A stretch of 64,000 nucleotides of DNA from Chitinophaga sp. LS1 (GTDB lineage: Bacteria; Bacteroidota; Bacteroidia; Chitinophagales; Chitinophagaceae). The position numbers and the translations under genes are program-made. The stretch's first letter is position 1. Every line of letters begins with the position of its first letter. The DNA lies in assembly GCF_034274695.1 (NCBI RefSeq), contig NZ_CP128362.1, positions 7,070,501 through 7,134,500 of the forward strand. The letters run 5' to 3'. Of the stretch, positions 19,534 through 29,286 are shown in pieces. Below the pieces are notes generated by a model that saw only the letters and a list, made by a program, of their open reading frames with translations, was not told the DNA's origin and did no database searches.

Positions 19534-19553
19534 ATATTCTTTATAAAGAATAT
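19534..19553. promoter_or_regulatory. Perfect 20-bp palindrome upstream of the SprB/toxin operon
   Basis: ATATTCTTTATAAAGAATAT is fully self-complementary and lies 32-51 bases before the ATG at 19502. It could be a dimeric regulator's operator or a leader hairpin. The rest of the 370-base gap to the divergent gene at 19873 shows no clear promoter or RNA gene. Confidence 0.5.
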
Positions 19554-19872
19554 GGTCTGTAATGCAGCACGGATAGTGGTTAACATTAATGCTGCAGTGG
19601 TTATTACGAATATACGAATGTATTGGAAATAAAAAATTATTTAAAGAAAAATCACATAAAAATTCAAAAAAACCTTACCCAATTAATCACGAAAATCGCC
19701 TTACCTTTCCATCTTGAACCACCAGCTCCAACTCGCATTCCAACAATTTCAACATCTCTGGAAGCACTTATGTTTAGTGAAACCTGGTTATTGAAAGCAA
19801 AATAATATCCCCGATTCTCCGTTTAAATAACCATGTAGCAGAATTTCCCTCACCATAAAAACCTGAAAAACC

Positions 19873-21522
19873 ATGAAAACCATGCCTATGCTGCTATGGG
19901 CAGCACTGTTACTGCTATGCTTCGGTTGTAACAAACGAGAATCCTCCATTACTTTAAAAACCAGTGGATTATCCGTCACCAATGCCTCTCCTGCCGGAGA
20001 TGTAGTAGGTAAAATTGTAGTGGGGTACCAGGGCTGGTTCGCCTGTACCGGAGATGGCTCTCCTATCAATGCATGGTGGCACTGGACGCTGGACTGGGCC
20101 AAAACACCCTCCTCTTCCAACAACGGTATTAAGTCCTGGCCGGATGTCAGAGATTATACCAGCACCTTTCAAACCGGATGGCCCGCATTGGGCAATGGTT
20201 CGCCGGCAACCCTGTTTTCTTCCTACACCGATCAGACCGTGAATACTCATTTTCGGTGGATGCAGGAAAATAACATCGATGCTGCCGCCCTGCAACGTTT
20301 CAACCCGAACGGACAGGAAGGCCCTATCCGCGATTCTGTCACTGCAAAGGTAAAACGCGCTGCTGAAGCCTATGGACGAAAGTTTTACATTATGTACGAT
20401 GTAAGCGGCTGGACAAATATGCAGACTGAAATCAAAGCTGACTGGCTGGCGAAGATGTCTGCCTACACTGCGTCTTCCGCTTATGCCAGACAGAATGATA
20501 AACCAGTTGTTTGTATCTGGGGATTTGGATTTAATGATGACAATCATCCATGGTCTGCTGATGTATGCCTGGAAGTGATCAACTGGTTTAAGACCCAGGG
20601 ATGTTACGTCATTGGCGGCGTGCCTACTCACTGGCGGGAAGAGAATAGTGATTCAAGACCTGCGTTCCTGAACACTTACAAAGCATTCAATATGCTTTCT
20701 CCATGGATGGTAGGAAGAATTGGAAATGCAGGAGAATCCGACAATTTCTTCACCACTGTAAATACGCCGGATCAGGCATATTGCAATGCAAATGGTATAG
20801 ATTATCAACCCTGTATATTGCCCGGCGATCTGCAGGAAAAACAACGCGCGCATGGTGACTTTATGTGGAGACAGTTTTACAATATGATCCGTGTAGGTTG
20901 TCAGGGAATTTATATCTCCATGTTTGACGAATACAATGAAGGTAACCAGATTGCTAAGACAGCAGAAAGTGTGGCTTTTGTTCCTGCTGGATCCGGTTTT
21001 GTTACGCTGGATGAAGATGGTGTAGCCTGCTCCGCTGATTATTATTTACGATTGACGGGTGATGGTGGTAAGATGCTGAAAGGCCTGATCACTCTGACGG
21101 CCATCAGGCAAACGCCAACTGTACCTGGTGGTACAGCGAATAACCCGGTGGGAATGACGATTACTTTGAAAGGATCTAACAACCTGTATGTAAGTAGCGA
21201 AAACGGCACACAGGCTATGAATTGTAATCGCACGAATGCCGGAGGCTGGGAGCAGTTTGTGGTGGTTGATGCAGGGAATGGAAAGATTGCTTTGAAGTAT
21301 GGTAATCTGTATGTCTCTTCTGAAAATGGATTACAGCCTATTACCTGTAATCGCACCGCGATTGGCTTGTGGGAGCAGTTTGACTGGGTGACGAACGCAG
21401 ATGGAAGCATTTCATTGAAAGGGAATAATGGAATGTATATTTCCAGTGAGGATGGGTTACAACCAATGACGTGTAACAGAGCAACCGTTGGAGGCTGGGA
21501 GTCCTTCAAAATAAATTTGTAA
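19873..21522 (+). CDS. GH71/99-like glycoside hydrolase lipoprotein with fascin-like domain
   Basis: 549 residues. Lipoprotein signal ending LLCFGC (Cys19). Residues ~45-395 match the GH71/GH99-like barrel seen in Bacteroidota: [23 protein letters not shown] at the start, MYDVSGW, then [10 protein letters not shown] and [14 protein letters not shown] near the end, where the acidic residues are candidates for catalysis. The last ~125 residues contain three repeats ([51 protein letters not shown]), a fascin-like beta-trefoil that probably binds carbohydrate. GH71 enzymes cut alpha-1,3-glucan and GH99 enzymes cut alpha-mannan; which applies cannot be decided here. Single gene with a strong terminator. 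Confidence 0.8.
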   Translation: MKTMPMLLWAALLLLCFGCNKRESSITLKTSGLSVTNASPAGDVVGKIVVGYQGWFACTGDGSPINAWWHWTLDWAKTPSSSNNGIKSWPDVRDYTSTFQTGWPALGNGSPATLFSSYTDQTVNTHFRWMQENNIDAAALQRFNPNGQEGPIRDSVTAKVKRAAEAYGRKFYIMYDVSGWTNMQTEIKADWLAKMSAYTASSAYARQNDKPVVCIWGFGFNDDNHPWSADVCLEVINWFKTQGCYVIGGVPTHWREENSDSRPAFLNTYKAFNMLSPWMVGRIGNAGESDNFFTTVNTPDQAYCNANGIDYQPCILPGDLQEKQRAHGDFMWRQFYNMIRVGCQGIYISMFDEYNEGNQIAKTAESVAFVPAGSGFVTLDEDGVACSADYYLRLTGDGGKMLKGLITLTAIRQTPTVPGGTANNPVGMTITLKGSNNLYVSSENGTQAMNCNRTNAGGWEQFVVVDAGNGKIALKYGNLYVSSENGLQPITCNRTAIGLWEQFDWVTNADGSISLKGNNGMYISSEDGLQPMTCNRATVGGWESFKINL

Positions 21523-21524
21523 AT

Positions 21525-21570
21525 TTAAAGACCCGCTTATACTAAAACATAAGCGGGTCTTTAAAAAAAT
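21525..21570 (+). terminator. Intrinsic terminator after the GH71/99-like gene
   Basis: A 16-bp perfect stem (21525-21540 with 21549-21564, loop ACTAAAAC) ending in an A/T-rich tail. It overlaps the region just before the AraC gene start at 21572, leaving that gene little room for a promoter other than this sequence. Confidence 0.9.
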
Positions 21571-21571
21571 T

Positions 21572-22357
21572 ATGCAGGAATATATCAGCATGCGCATCGC
21601 CGTTCCGCCCACATGGGAACAGGTTTTCTCTCACTTTTACTATGCTGCGAATCTTAGCAGGGTTCCTGTGGAGAAGCATTTGTTACCTGCTTTTCAGTCT
21701 ATCATGGCATTCAATTTTGGGCCGCCGGTACCGTTGGAATATGGGAATGAGCAGTTCCTGCCTATTGAGAAAACACTGGTACTGGGGCCGGTTAAAAAGT
21801 CTATGAAATATACCATGCCTGCTGGGAGCAGGATTTTGGTGGCGAACTTTAAGGATGATGCTTTTTATCGTTTTTTTGGGAAACCTTTACAACATTATTT
21901 AACTGATCCGGATAAGTTAATTCAGACGCATTGTTTTGCTGATCTTTGGCAGGAGTTGAATGGAATTGAAGATCCTGCTTTGCAGGTGGAGAAACTATTG
22001 GATTTTTCGGGGTTGTATCTTTGTGAGCGGGATCCGGCGGCAGCGAATATTATTGAGAATGGGTTTAATGATAACCCGAAACAAATTGCGGAGAAGACCG
22101 CGCAAAGTGAAAGGACGGTACAGCTGAATTATAAAAAGTATTTAGGGTTCAGCTCGAAAGAGGTAAACAGGTATCAGCGGTTTCAAAAAGCCATCGGGAT
22201 GTTGGAACCCGGAAAGACGCCGGATTGGTTTGAGGTGATGGAGGAATGCGGGTATTATGATCAAAGCCACCTGATTAAAGATTTTACACATTATGTAGGC
22301 ATGTCGCCGCAGGTGTATTGGCAATTGCAGGATGTGATGTGTAGGGCTGGTAGCTAA
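21572..22357 (+). CDS. AraC-family transcriptional regulator
   Basis: 261 residues. The N-terminal ~150 residues form a ligand or sensing region (YAANLSRVPVEKHLLPAF ... SRILVANFKDDAFYRFFG) like other Bacteroidota AraC proteins with a DUF6597-type domain. The C-terminal part has the two helix-turn-helix units: NPKQIAEKTAQSERTVQLNYKKYLGFSSKEV, then FEVMEECGYYDQSHLIKDFTHYVGMSP. The ATG at 21572 is only 8 bases after the terminator stem, so Met7 at 21590 is an alternative start. Its effector and targets are unknown; neighbours are glycoside hydrolases. Confidence 0.88.
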   Translation: MQEYISMRIAVPPTWEQVFSHFYYAANLSRVPVEKHLLPAFQSIMAFNFGPPVPLEYGNEQFLPIEKTLVLGPVKKSMKYTMPAGSRILVANFKDDAFYRFFGKPLQHYLTDPDKLIQTHCFADLWQELNGIEDPALQVEKLLDFSGLYLCERDPAAANIIENGFNDNPKQIAEKTAQSERTVQLNYKKYLGFSSKEVNRYQRFQKAIGMLEPGKTPDWFEVMEECGYYDQSHLIKDFTHYVGMSPQVYWQLQDVMCRAGS

Positions 22358-22382
22358 AAGTACATTACTCAAAATCAACAAC

Positions 22383-22412
22383 AAAAAAAGGCGCCACCTT
22401 TTTGATGACGCC
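22383..22412 (-). terminator. Intrinsic terminator of the GH128 gene
   Basis: On the minus strand: a 9-bp stem with two G-U pairs (GGCGTCATC / GGTGGCGCC), a five-A loop and a run of seven Ts. It lies 22 bases past the stop at 22434. Confidence 0.85.
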
Positions 22413-22433
22413 CTTCCTGGAAATGAAAATATA

Positions 22434-23294
22434 CTATTGTGCTGCTTTAATGTTATTATTCGGTTCATGATCCGCATACCATTTCCCCAACGTCGTCAAA
22501 TTCCCACTCGCATCTATCAATGAAGAAGGCCATAACCGCGCACTCGTCGGTGAACTGGAGAACCATGAATAACGCTGTACATAAGGCAATGAATCCAGCT
22601 TGGGTAATAAACGCTGCATAAAACCCAGCACCTGATCAGGTGTATACATATTCCCTTCTACAGTACTTGCATTGTTATCTACAGTAGCGAACTCGGTGAT
22701 CCAGATTGGCTTATGGTACTTGTTGTACAAATCAGACAATACCGATACAAAATGCGTATCATCCAATCCTACATACATATGTACGCAAATGAAATCTACA
22801 CGATAATTCTTCACAATACAGGAATCGAGAAAATCGTATATCCATTGCTGTGTAGGCCATGCAGCCGCAGGACTACCCAGTGGTAAACCGATGCTTTCCA
22901 ATTTAGGCCAGAGTTCCAGGGCTTTTGCCACTGTCATGTTGGATTGATCAGAAAGATCCGGTTCATTGAAACCAAGAATGTACTTTACTTTTCCCTGCGC
23001 CTTCAGGTTGTTGACATAAGCGATATTTGCGTCTGTGACATTGCCTGAGCCCCAGAACATGGTGACAAATTCAGCATTTTGTGGTGCAACATCCAGGGGC
23101 GCATCTGTACCCCAGGTGTAGAACCAGTTGGCTTTCAATTTTACAATGTTTCCGTTCCAGGTACCGTCTGTGGTATAGGTGCTAAAGCAGGCACCTTTTT
23201 TACCGTTGTTCGTACTGGTTGTTGTTGTGTCATCTTTCTTGCTGCAGGCGAATAGCAGGGTGAGGGAAAGAATGAGAAGAGCATTGGTTTTCAT
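22434..23294 (-). CDS. GH128-type beta-1,3-glucanase lipoprotein
   Basis: 286 residues. Lipoprotein signal MKTNALLILSLTLLFAC (Cys17), Thr-rich linker, then a compact TIM-barrel of the glyco_hydro_cc / GH128 type. The acid/base is Glu111 in ILGFNEPD and the nucleophile Glu201 in WITEFA; WFYTWG, EFVTMFWG and VDFICVHMY are further family blocks. GH128 enzymes hydrolyse beta-1,3-glucan, a main fungal and oomycete wall polymer. Single-gene unit with its own terminator. A TAATTTTG (reverse of 23328-23335) about 35 bases upstream of the ATG fits a Bacteroidota -7 element, but no good -33 partner was seen. Confidence 0.9.
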   Translation of the reverse strand: MKTNALLILSLTLLFACSKKDDTTTTSTNNGKKGACFSTYTTDGTWNGNIVKLKANWFYTWGTDAPLDVAPQNAEFVTMFWGSGNVTDANIAYVNNLKAQGKVKYILGFNEPDLSDQSNMTVAKALELWPKLESIGLPLGSPAAAWPTQQWIYDFLDSCIVKNYRVDFICVHMYVGLDDTHFVSVLSDLYNKYHKPIWITEFATVDNNASTVEGNMYTPDQVLGFMQRLLPKLDSLPYVQRYSWFSSSPTSARLWPSSLIDASGNLTTLGKWYADHEPNNNIKAAQ

Positions 23295-23455
23295 AGATTA
23301 GGCTACTACAGTGAGTGATTAAAGAAACAAAATTAATAAAAGAAAATCTATATTTATAAAAGTTGAGTAGCCAATCGGAAGTCCAACCCGGGGTACTTGC
23401 GCAGCACCAAACAAAAAATACTCACTGCACCAGATGGTAAAACCTTAAAAGAACA

Positions 23456-25759
23456 CTAATCACTCCATTTCCAATTAGTTATCTCTGGCATATCTTCTAA
23501 ATGCGCTCTTATATATGCATCATGCTCTGCTAATTTATTTTTAAATAAATCAAGCACAGTTGAAGCTTCCAAACCGGGCACCCGCCTGATCGCCTCCATC
23601 GCCAAATGATACCTGCTCATATTATTCAACACCACCATATCAAACGGCGTTGTCGTTGTTCCCTCTTCCATAAACCCTCTCACATGAAACCTCACCGGAT
23701 CCGGCCTTCCATGCACCAGATCATGTATGATCCTCACATATCCATGGAATGCAAATATCACAGGCTGTGTATCTGTAAATAAATCAGTAAACCGCTCCGG
23801 CTCCATACCATGCGGATGACTCTCCTTAGGAGACAATGCCATCAGGTCTACGACATTCACCACCCTCACTTTCAACGATGGTAAATGTTTTCTCAATAAC
23901 CACGCTGCCGCCACCGTTTCCAATGTAGGTACATCTCCCGCACAACCCAAAACAACATCCGGCGCTCCATCATCACCATTCCCCGCCCACTCCCACACCG
24001 AAGCACCATGCGCACAATGCTGTATAGCCGAATCCATATCCAGCCATTGCAACTCTGGTTGCTTACCAGCTACGATCAGGTTTACATAATCACGGCTACG
24101 CAGACAATGATCCAATACTGACAATAAACAATTTGCATCCGGTGGTAAATAAATCCTGATCACATTGCTCTTCTTATTCACCACAGTATCTATAAACCCT
24201 GGGCCCTGATGACTATACCCATTATGATCCTGCCGCCAGCTATGTGATGTCAGTAAATAATTCAATGATGCCACCGGTTGCCGCCACGGCAATTCCCGGC
24301 AGGTCTTCAGCCACTTTGCATGCTGATTGAACATGGAATCAATGATCGTTACGAACGCTTCATAACAGGGGAATATCCCATGTCTGCCTGAGAGCAGATA
24401 CCCCTCCAGCCATCCTTGACACAGATGTTCACTCAATACTTCCATCACTTTTCCATCATGAGAAAGATGATCATCATCCGGCAGGATCGTCTCTGCCGTC
24501 ATCCGGTTTGTTACTTCAAACACCGCTCCCAACCTGTTTGAATTCGTTTCATCCGGACAAAATAACCGGAAGTTATTATTCGCTAAAAAAACATCTCTTA
24601 GTAACTTCCCTGCCTCTACTGTCGTCTCTGCCGTAGTCTCCCCCGGCTTTACTACAGGCAAGGCATACCTGCGAAAATCAGGCAAATGTAAATCCTCTAG
24701 TAATTTGCCTCCATTTGCATATGGTATCGCACTCATGCGCTTCTCTCCTGATGGAGGTAATTCCGCTAATGAAGCAATCAATTTGCCATTCGCATCGAAT
24801 AATGTTGATGGATCATAGCTTCGTAACCATGCTTCTAATAATGCCAGTTGCGCAGGGTCTTTTTTCACATCCGTCAATGGCACCTGGTGCGCTCTGAACG
24901 TACCTTCTATTGCTTTCCCTTTCCACTCCTTTGGCCCGGTCCACCCCTTTGGTGTACGCAAAATGATCATTGGCCAATGCTTCTCACGTGAAGAATTTTG
25001 TATCGCCCTGATCTGTGCATATGCCAGATCTAACGCACCTGCCATCAAAGTATGCATCTCCATCGGATCATCTCCCTCCACAAACAAAGTCTCATATCCA
25101 TGCCCTGCAAATAAATCCGCCAATGCACCATCAGACATCCTTGCCATCACTGTAGGTCCTGAAATCTTATATCCATTCAGGTGCAGAATAGGCAACACCG
25201 CACCATCTCTTTTTGGATTCAGAAATTCTATCGACTTCCAGCTACCTGCCAATGGCCCTGTCTCTGCTTCTCCATCTCCCACTACACAGGCGGCTATCAG
25301 ATCAGGATGATCGAACACTGCCCCAAAAGCATGTGCCAGTGAATATCCCAGCTCGCCCCCCTCATGTATAGACCCGGGTGTATGTGCGCTCACGTGACTG
25401 GGTATACCTCCCGGTGTAGAGAACTGTCTGAAGAATAAATTCAACCCTGCCTCATCCTGTGTAATATGCGGATAGATCTCCGAATAAGTACCTTCCAGGT
25501 ATGTATTGGCCAGCATTGCCGGCGCCCCATGTCCCGGACCACAGATATAAATAATACTCGCCTGTGTTTGCCGGATCAATCTATTCAGATGTACATAAAT
25601 AAAATTCAGTCCCGGCGAAGTGCCCCAATGCCCCAATAACCTAGGCTTTATATGTTCGGCCTTTAATGGTTCTTTCAATAACGGGTTCGCCTGTAAATAT
25701 ATCTGGCAGGCTGCCAGATAATTCGTCGCTTCCCAATAACGATGCAGTAATTCTAACAT
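23456..25759 (-). CDS. xfp: Xylulose-5-phosphate/fructose-6-phosphate phosphoketolase
   Basis: 767 residues from the start chosen here. It splits xylulose-5-P (or fructose-6-P) with phosphate into acetyl-phosphate and an aldose phosphate, using thiamine diphosphate. Family blocks seen: [35 protein letters not shown], the ThDP motif [22 protein letters not shown] and [11 protein letters not shown]. An ATG 30 bases further upstream (25789) would overlap acetate kinase; I prefer [15 protein letters not shown] at 25759 because family members begin like this and it starts one base after the ackA stop. Operon with ackA, which turns the acetyl-phosphate into acetate and ATP. Confidence 0.95.
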   Translation of the reverse strand: MLELLHRYWEATNYLAACQIYLQANPLLKEPLKAEHIKPRLLGHWGTSPGLNFIYVHLNRLIRQTQASIIYICGPGHGAPAMLANTYLEGTYSEIYPHITQDEAGLNLFFRQFSTPGGIPSHVSAHTPGSIHEGGELGYSLAHAFGAVFDHPDLIAACVVGDGEAETGPLAGSWKSIEFLNPKRDGAVLPILHLNGYKISGPTVMARMSDGALADLFAGHGYETLFVEGDDPMEMHTLMAGALDLAYAQIRAIQNSSREKHWPMIILRTPKGWTGPKEWKGKAIEGTFRAHQVPLTDVKKDPAQLALLEAWLRSYDPSTLFDANGKLIASLAELPPSGEKRMSAIPYANGGKLLEDLHLPDFRRYALPVVKPGETTAETTVEAGKLLRDVFLANNNFRLFCPDETNSNRLGAVFEVTNRMTAETILPDDDHLSHDGKVMEVLSEHLCQGWLEGYLLSGRHGIFPCYEAFVTIIDSMFNQHAKWLKTCRELPWRQPVASLNYLLTSHSWRQDHNGYSHQGPGFIDTVVNKKSNVIRIYLPPDANCLLSVLDHCLRSRDYVNLIVAGKQPELQWLDMDSAIQHCAHGASVWEWAGNGDDGAPDVVLGCAGDVPTLETVAAAWLLRKHLPSLKVRVVNVVDLMALSPKESHPHGMEPERFTDLFTDTQPVIFAFHGYVRIIHDLVHGRPDPVRFHVRGFMEEGTTTTPFDMVVLNNMSRYHLAMEAIRRVPGLEASTVLDLFKNKLAEHDAYIRAHLEDMPEITNWKWSD

Positions 25760-25760
25760 A

Positions 25761-26876
25761 TTATAAGAAGGTTTGCGTGTGTTGTGCAATCATTAACTCT
25801 TCATTGGTTTTCATTACCCGAACGGTAACCTTGCTATCATTCGCGGATATCATATTTGCTTTCTCTTCGTTGGCCTTTTCATTGATGACTATACCTAAAA
25901 ATTCAAGTCCTTTACAGATACGACTTCTGATCGTTGCTGCATGTTCGCCGATCCCTCCTGTAAATACCAATGTATCTACGCCTCCTAATACCGCCGCCAG
26001 CGCACCAATCGTTTTACGCACATGATAGCAGAACATGAGAATCGCTTCTGCTGCCTGCGGATGCGTATCTTCCTGCTCCAGTAACTGCTGCACATCCCCA
26101 CTTTCTTCTGACACCGCTTTTAATCCCGATGATTTGTTCAGCATACGCGACAGCTCACTCCCCGTCATACCTTTTTCTTCTAACAGGTACAGCAGTACCC
26201 CGGGATCCAGATCGCCCGCCCTTGTGCTCATCATCAATCCTCCTATAGGTGTCATGCCCATAGTAGTATCCAGACTCCTGCCCTCCTGTATGGCGGCACA
26301 ACTGGCCCCATTGCCCAGATGCGCAACGATGACCCTACTGCCCGGTGATAACGGTTGTAACTGCTGCATAATGGATTCATAAGACAATCCATGAAATCCA
26401 TAGTGGATCACCCCCTCCTTCCACAATGCTCTTGGCAATGGATAGTGTCGTGCTTCAAATGGCATATGCTGATGAAAAGCCGTATCAAAACATCCTACCT
26501 GCTTTAGAGCTGGAAACGCCTCCTGCAATGCATGTATCACATCCAGCGAAGGGGGTATATGCAAAGGCGCCAAAGGAACCAGCTCTTTCAAAGATTGTAA
26601 AACACCATCATCCAGTATAACCGGTTCAAAATGTTTCTCACCACCCTGTACAATGCGATGCCCGATAATACGCACATCATATGAACGGGCACGCAGCACT
26701 CTCACCACCTCTTCTGCCGCCTCCTTCATCGTCACCGCACCATGCTCATGTCTTTCCTCGCCAATCTTGGTATAACCATCTATTACATTGCCCAATAAAA
26801 GCTGTTCCAGTTTTAAAGAATACAGTGCAAACTTCAGACTGGAAGATCCACAATTAACCGTCAATATCGTTTCCAT
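25761..26876 (-). CDS. ackA: Acetate kinase
   Basis: 371 residues, slightly short for the family (about 400). It transfers phosphate between acetyl-phosphate and ADP. Signatures seen: [13 protein letters not shown] at the N-terminus, [18 protein letters not shown]-like [48 protein letters not shown] and [13 protein letters not shown]. The order PAS protein, ackA, xfp with gaps of 11 and 1 bases marks one operon. There is no phosphotransacetylase here, so the unit is dedicated to phosphoketolase-derived acetyl-phosphate. Confidence 0.96.
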   Translation of the reverse strand: METILTVNCGSSSLKFALYSLKLEQLLLGNVIDGYTKIGEERHEHGAVTMKEAAEEVVRVLRARSYDVRIIGHRIVQGGEKHFEPVILDDGVLQSLKELVPLAPLHIPPSLDVIHALQEAFPALKQVGCFDTAFHQHMPFEARHYPLPRALWKEGVIHYGFHGLSYESIMQQLQPLSPGSRVIVAHLGNGASCAAIQEGRSLDTTMGMTPIGGLMMSTRAGDLDPGVLLYLLEEKGMTGSELSRMLNKSSGLKAVSEESGDVQQLLEQEDTHPQAAEAILMFCYHVRKTIGALAAVLGGVDTLVFTGGIGEHAATIRSRICKGLEFLGIVINEKANEEKANMISANDSKVTVRVMKTNEELMIAQHTQTFL

Positions 26877-26887
26877 GGTAGAACATG

Positions 26888-27436
26888 TTATTTATCCAAC
26901 CGGGTATCCAAATCCACATCATCAGGATTCTCCACAACCGGCACTTCGCGGTCTACAGAATGCCCCATAATGGGGTTCATGTAATTGTTGTATATGCTGA
27001 GTAATCCATCCACCACATTGTCAGGTCCTAAAATCGGACTATAGGAAAAAGCGTAGGAAATGTCTTCGACATCCTCTTCTTTTTTCATGATGAAAAAACT
27101 ACTTTTTATGAAGGATCCCGCATTTTCCGCCACCGCAGCTATGGCCACAGGCGCTAACCGCATCCATTCATCCGCCCATATTTCAGATGCAGGACGCCCT
27201 AGTACAGAAGGATGTCCCTTGCCCGCAAATGGAATGAATGCATCGTTGTAAAGATGTATGAATTGCTCTCCCCACCAGATAAACATAGGTTGCACCGAAG
27301 TGAGCATAATACGTACAGCAGTGCGTAAATGAGGTGGCCATGTATCAGGAGTACCGATGATATTGTTTTCCCATTGATAGATGTGCATCAATTGTCCGGT
27401 CTCCCCACCATTAACAAATAATTCTTTAGGGTCCAT
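26888..27436 (-). CDS. Stand-alone PAS-type sensor protein in the ackA-xfp operon
   Basis: 182 residues. Soluble. Residues 8-150 resemble the PAS-like N-region found in front of many hybrid histidine kinases: GGETGQLMHIYQWENNIIG, PPHLRTAVRIMLTSVQPMFI, WWGEQFIHLYNDAFIPFAG, HPSVLGRPASEIWADEW and YAFSYSPILG. No kinase, HTH or output domain follows; the C-terminus is acidic (PDDVDLDTRLDK). It is the first gene of the operon, 11 bases before ackA, so it may sense redox state or a metabolite and act on a partner, perhaps the response regulator encoded divergently at 27589. That partnership is inference. Confidence 0.75.
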   Translation of the reverse strand: MDPKELFVNGGETGQLMHIYQWENNIIGTPDTWPPHLRTAVRIMLTSVQPMFIWWGEQFIHLYNDAFIPFAGKGHPSVLGRPASEIWADEWMRLAPVAIAAVAENAGSFIKSSFFIMKKEEDVEDISYAFSYSPILGPDNVVDGLLSIYNNYMNPIMGHSVDREVPVVENPDDVDLDTRLDK

Positions 27437-27489
27437 GCGTGTCTTTTACAATACCTACTCACTAATCATGCCTAAGCAATATAGGCACC

Positions 27490-27505
27490 GTTAATAATAA
27501 TTAAC
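27490..27505. promoter_or_regulatory. Inverted repeat between the PAS operon and the response regulator gene
   Basis: GTTAAT-AATA-ATTAAC, a perfect 6-bp inverted repeat in the 152-base divergent gap, about 54 bases before the PAS gene ATG. Possible operator shared by both divergent units; AT-rich, so chance is not excluded. Confidence 0.3.
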
Positions 27506-27588
27506 ATCTTATTAGTCATTTTTTGAGTATTTTAGATACTTCTTTCTTACATACACCACTCTTCTGCTCACCTTAAATTTTTAACCAT

Positions 27589-28008
27589 ATGATACAGCAG
27601 CAGACAGTTTTAATCATTGATGACGATGCAGATGACAGGCTTTTTTTGACAGAAGCAATCACAGACGTTGTACCCGGATCACGCACGCACAGCTGTAACA
27701 GCGGTATAGAAGCCCTGGACCTGTTGAGTAAAAAGAAGATCGCCTTACCTGATTTTATTTTCCTTGACCTGAACATGCCAAAGATGAATGGAAAAGAATG
27801 TCTCGTGGAATTAAAAAAGCTCCTGCGTCAGACCCTCACCAGGATTATTATTATGAGTACATCAGATATGAAACGTGATATTGACGATGCACTCAAACTT
27901 GGTGCTCATTTATTCTTAACAAAACCCGGCACTTACACGGAACTGTGTAACCATGTGAAGAAGATCTTTTACTGTAATCCGGCTCCTCTTAGTTTTGATT
28001 TGAAATAG
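27589..28008 (+). CDS. Single-domain response regulator (CheY-like)
   Basis: 139 residues, receiver domain only. Acidic pocket Asp11-Asp12-Asp13 (VLIIDDDADD), phospho-acceptor Asp60 (FIFLDLNMP), switch residue in IIIMSTSD and Lys112 in LFLTKP are all present. No output domain, so it would act through protein contacts or as a phosphate relay. It is divergent from the PAS-ackA-xfp operon. Proteins of this kind in Bacteroidota often pair with PAS-containing hybrid kinases encoded elsewhere. Confidence 0.93.
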   Translation: MIQQQTVLIIDDDADDRLFLTEAITDVVPGSRTHSCNSGIEALDLLSKKKIALPDFIFLDLNMPKMNGKECLVELKKLLRQTLTRIIIMSTSDMKRDIDDALKLGAHLFLTKPGTYTELCNHVKKIFYCNPAPLSFDLK

Positions 28009-28149
28009 GTAATTTCATTGAATTTGAAGCTACAGTAATCCTGTAGCCAATTTATTGCAACGCCATAGTTTCCCCCGGGAAACCAGGTGTCCGTTTTCCA
28101 TTACCTTTTATTGTCCGATCTTTGCGCCACGAAAAAAAAGGAGTAAACA

Positions 28150-29190
28150 ATGGAATTCGGTATCAGCACTTTTGGAGAAGTTACACCAGACAATGTACCT
28201 GGCAAGGCGATAAACGCTCATACCCGGATGCAGGAATTACTGGCAGAAGCCAGACTATCCGACGAAATCGGATTGGATGTATTTGCCGTTGGCGAACACC
28301 ACCGGCCTGACTACATTATATCTGCACCAGAGGTCGCACTGGGAGCTATTGCCGCGGTAACTAAAAATATCCGTCTATCCAGTTCGGTAACGGTATTGAG
28401 TTCTGCCGATCCGGTGCGTACTTTCCAGAACTTTGCCACGCTGGATCTAATTTCCAATGGCAGGGCCGAAATTATGGCTGGCAGGGGTTCTTTTATTGAA
28501 TCATTCCCCCTGTTTGGTTACCATTTGAATGACTATGATGAGCTATTCATTGAAAAACTGGATATGCTCACCAAAATAAACAATAACGAAATTATCAGCT
28601 GGCAAGGCAAGTTCCGGGCACCTATCCGGGAAAGAGGAATATATCCCCGTCCTTATCAGGAAAAACTGCCTATCTGGCTCGCGATCGGGGGTACCCCCGC
28701 TTCTGCTGCCAGAGCTGGTAAAATGGGACTTGGAATGACTGTAGCCATTCTGGGAGGCTTACCCAAACAGTTCGTCAATATCGTAAAATTGTTCCGCCAG
28801 TCCGCAGCCGAAGCCGGTCATGACCTGACCACTTTGCCACTGGCCATCAATTGCCACATGTATATCGGGGAAGACGGCGAAACCGCTGCTAATGAGTTCT
28901 GGCCTGTGTACGAAAAAATTATGAACCGTGTTGGGGAAGAAAGAGGCTGGCCCCCTATCACCCGTGGTCAGTTTGAGTACTTGCGCTCTCCCGAAGGCCC
29001 CCTTTTTGTGGGCAGCGTGCAGGAAGTAGTAGACAAGATTGTATATCAAAGCAAACTGTTTAATCATACCCGCTTCCTGGCCCAAATTCTCAAAGGAGAT
29101 ATGCCACACAATAAGATACTGAAATCCATTGAGTTATTTGGCAGAAAAGTGTTACCAGCTGTACATTCCCTATTGCAGGCCGAACAGTAA
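28150..29190 (+). CDS. LLM-class flavin-dependent oxidoreductase
   Basis: 346 residues with the luciferase-like barrel: MEFGISTFGE, EARLSDEIGLDVFAVGEHHRPDY, LSSSVTVLSSADPVRTFQNFATLDLISNGRAEIMAGRGSF in order, then PIWLAIGGTPASAARAGKMGLGM. These are the FMN/F420-binding monooxygenase-family motifs of the bacterial luciferase superfamily; the YqjV/MsnO8-like branch is typical of Bacteroidota. The substrate cannot be deduced. A good ribosome binding site GGAG (28140-28143) sits 6 bases before the ATG. It is followed, after a separate promoter, by the PfkB-type kinase. Confidence 0.9.
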   Translation: MEFGISTFGEVTPDNVPGKAINAHTRMQELLAEARLSDEIGLDVFAVGEHHRPDYIISAPEVALGAIAAVTKNIRLSSSVTVLSSADPVRTFQNFATLDLISNGRAEIMAGRGSFIESFPLFGYHLNDYDELFIEKLDMLTKINNNEIISWQGKFRAPIRERGIYPRPYQEKLPIWLAIGGTPASAARAGKMGLGMTVAILGGLPKQFVNIVKLFRQSAAEAGHDLTTLPLAINCHMYIGEDGETAANEFWPVYEKIMNRVGEERGWPPITRGQFEYLRSPEGPLFVGSVQEVVDKIVYQSKLFNHTRFLAQILKGDMPHNKILKSIELFGRKVLPAVHSLLQAEQ

Positions 29191-29218
29191 AATTCAATAC
29201 CAGTCATCCTGAAAATTC

Positions 29219-29249
29219 TTGGCAATAGACGGGGTTATATTTACATTTG
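29219..29249 (+). promoter_or_regulatory. Bacteroidota-type promoter for the PfkB kinase gene
   Basis: TTGG (29219-29222), 19-base spacer, TACATTTG (29242-29249), matching the -33 TTG and -7 TAnnTTTG elements of Bacteroidota. The start point would fall near 29255, about 30 bases before the ATG at 29287. Confidence 0.65.
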
Positions 29250-29286
29250 CACCCTGTTAGGATCAACGCTATAAACCGGACTAAGC

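Noticed and set aside
25760..25789. Upstream start of phosphoketolase at 25789
   Set aside because: It would overlap the ackA end by 29 bases; the start one base after the ackA stop fits the family better.
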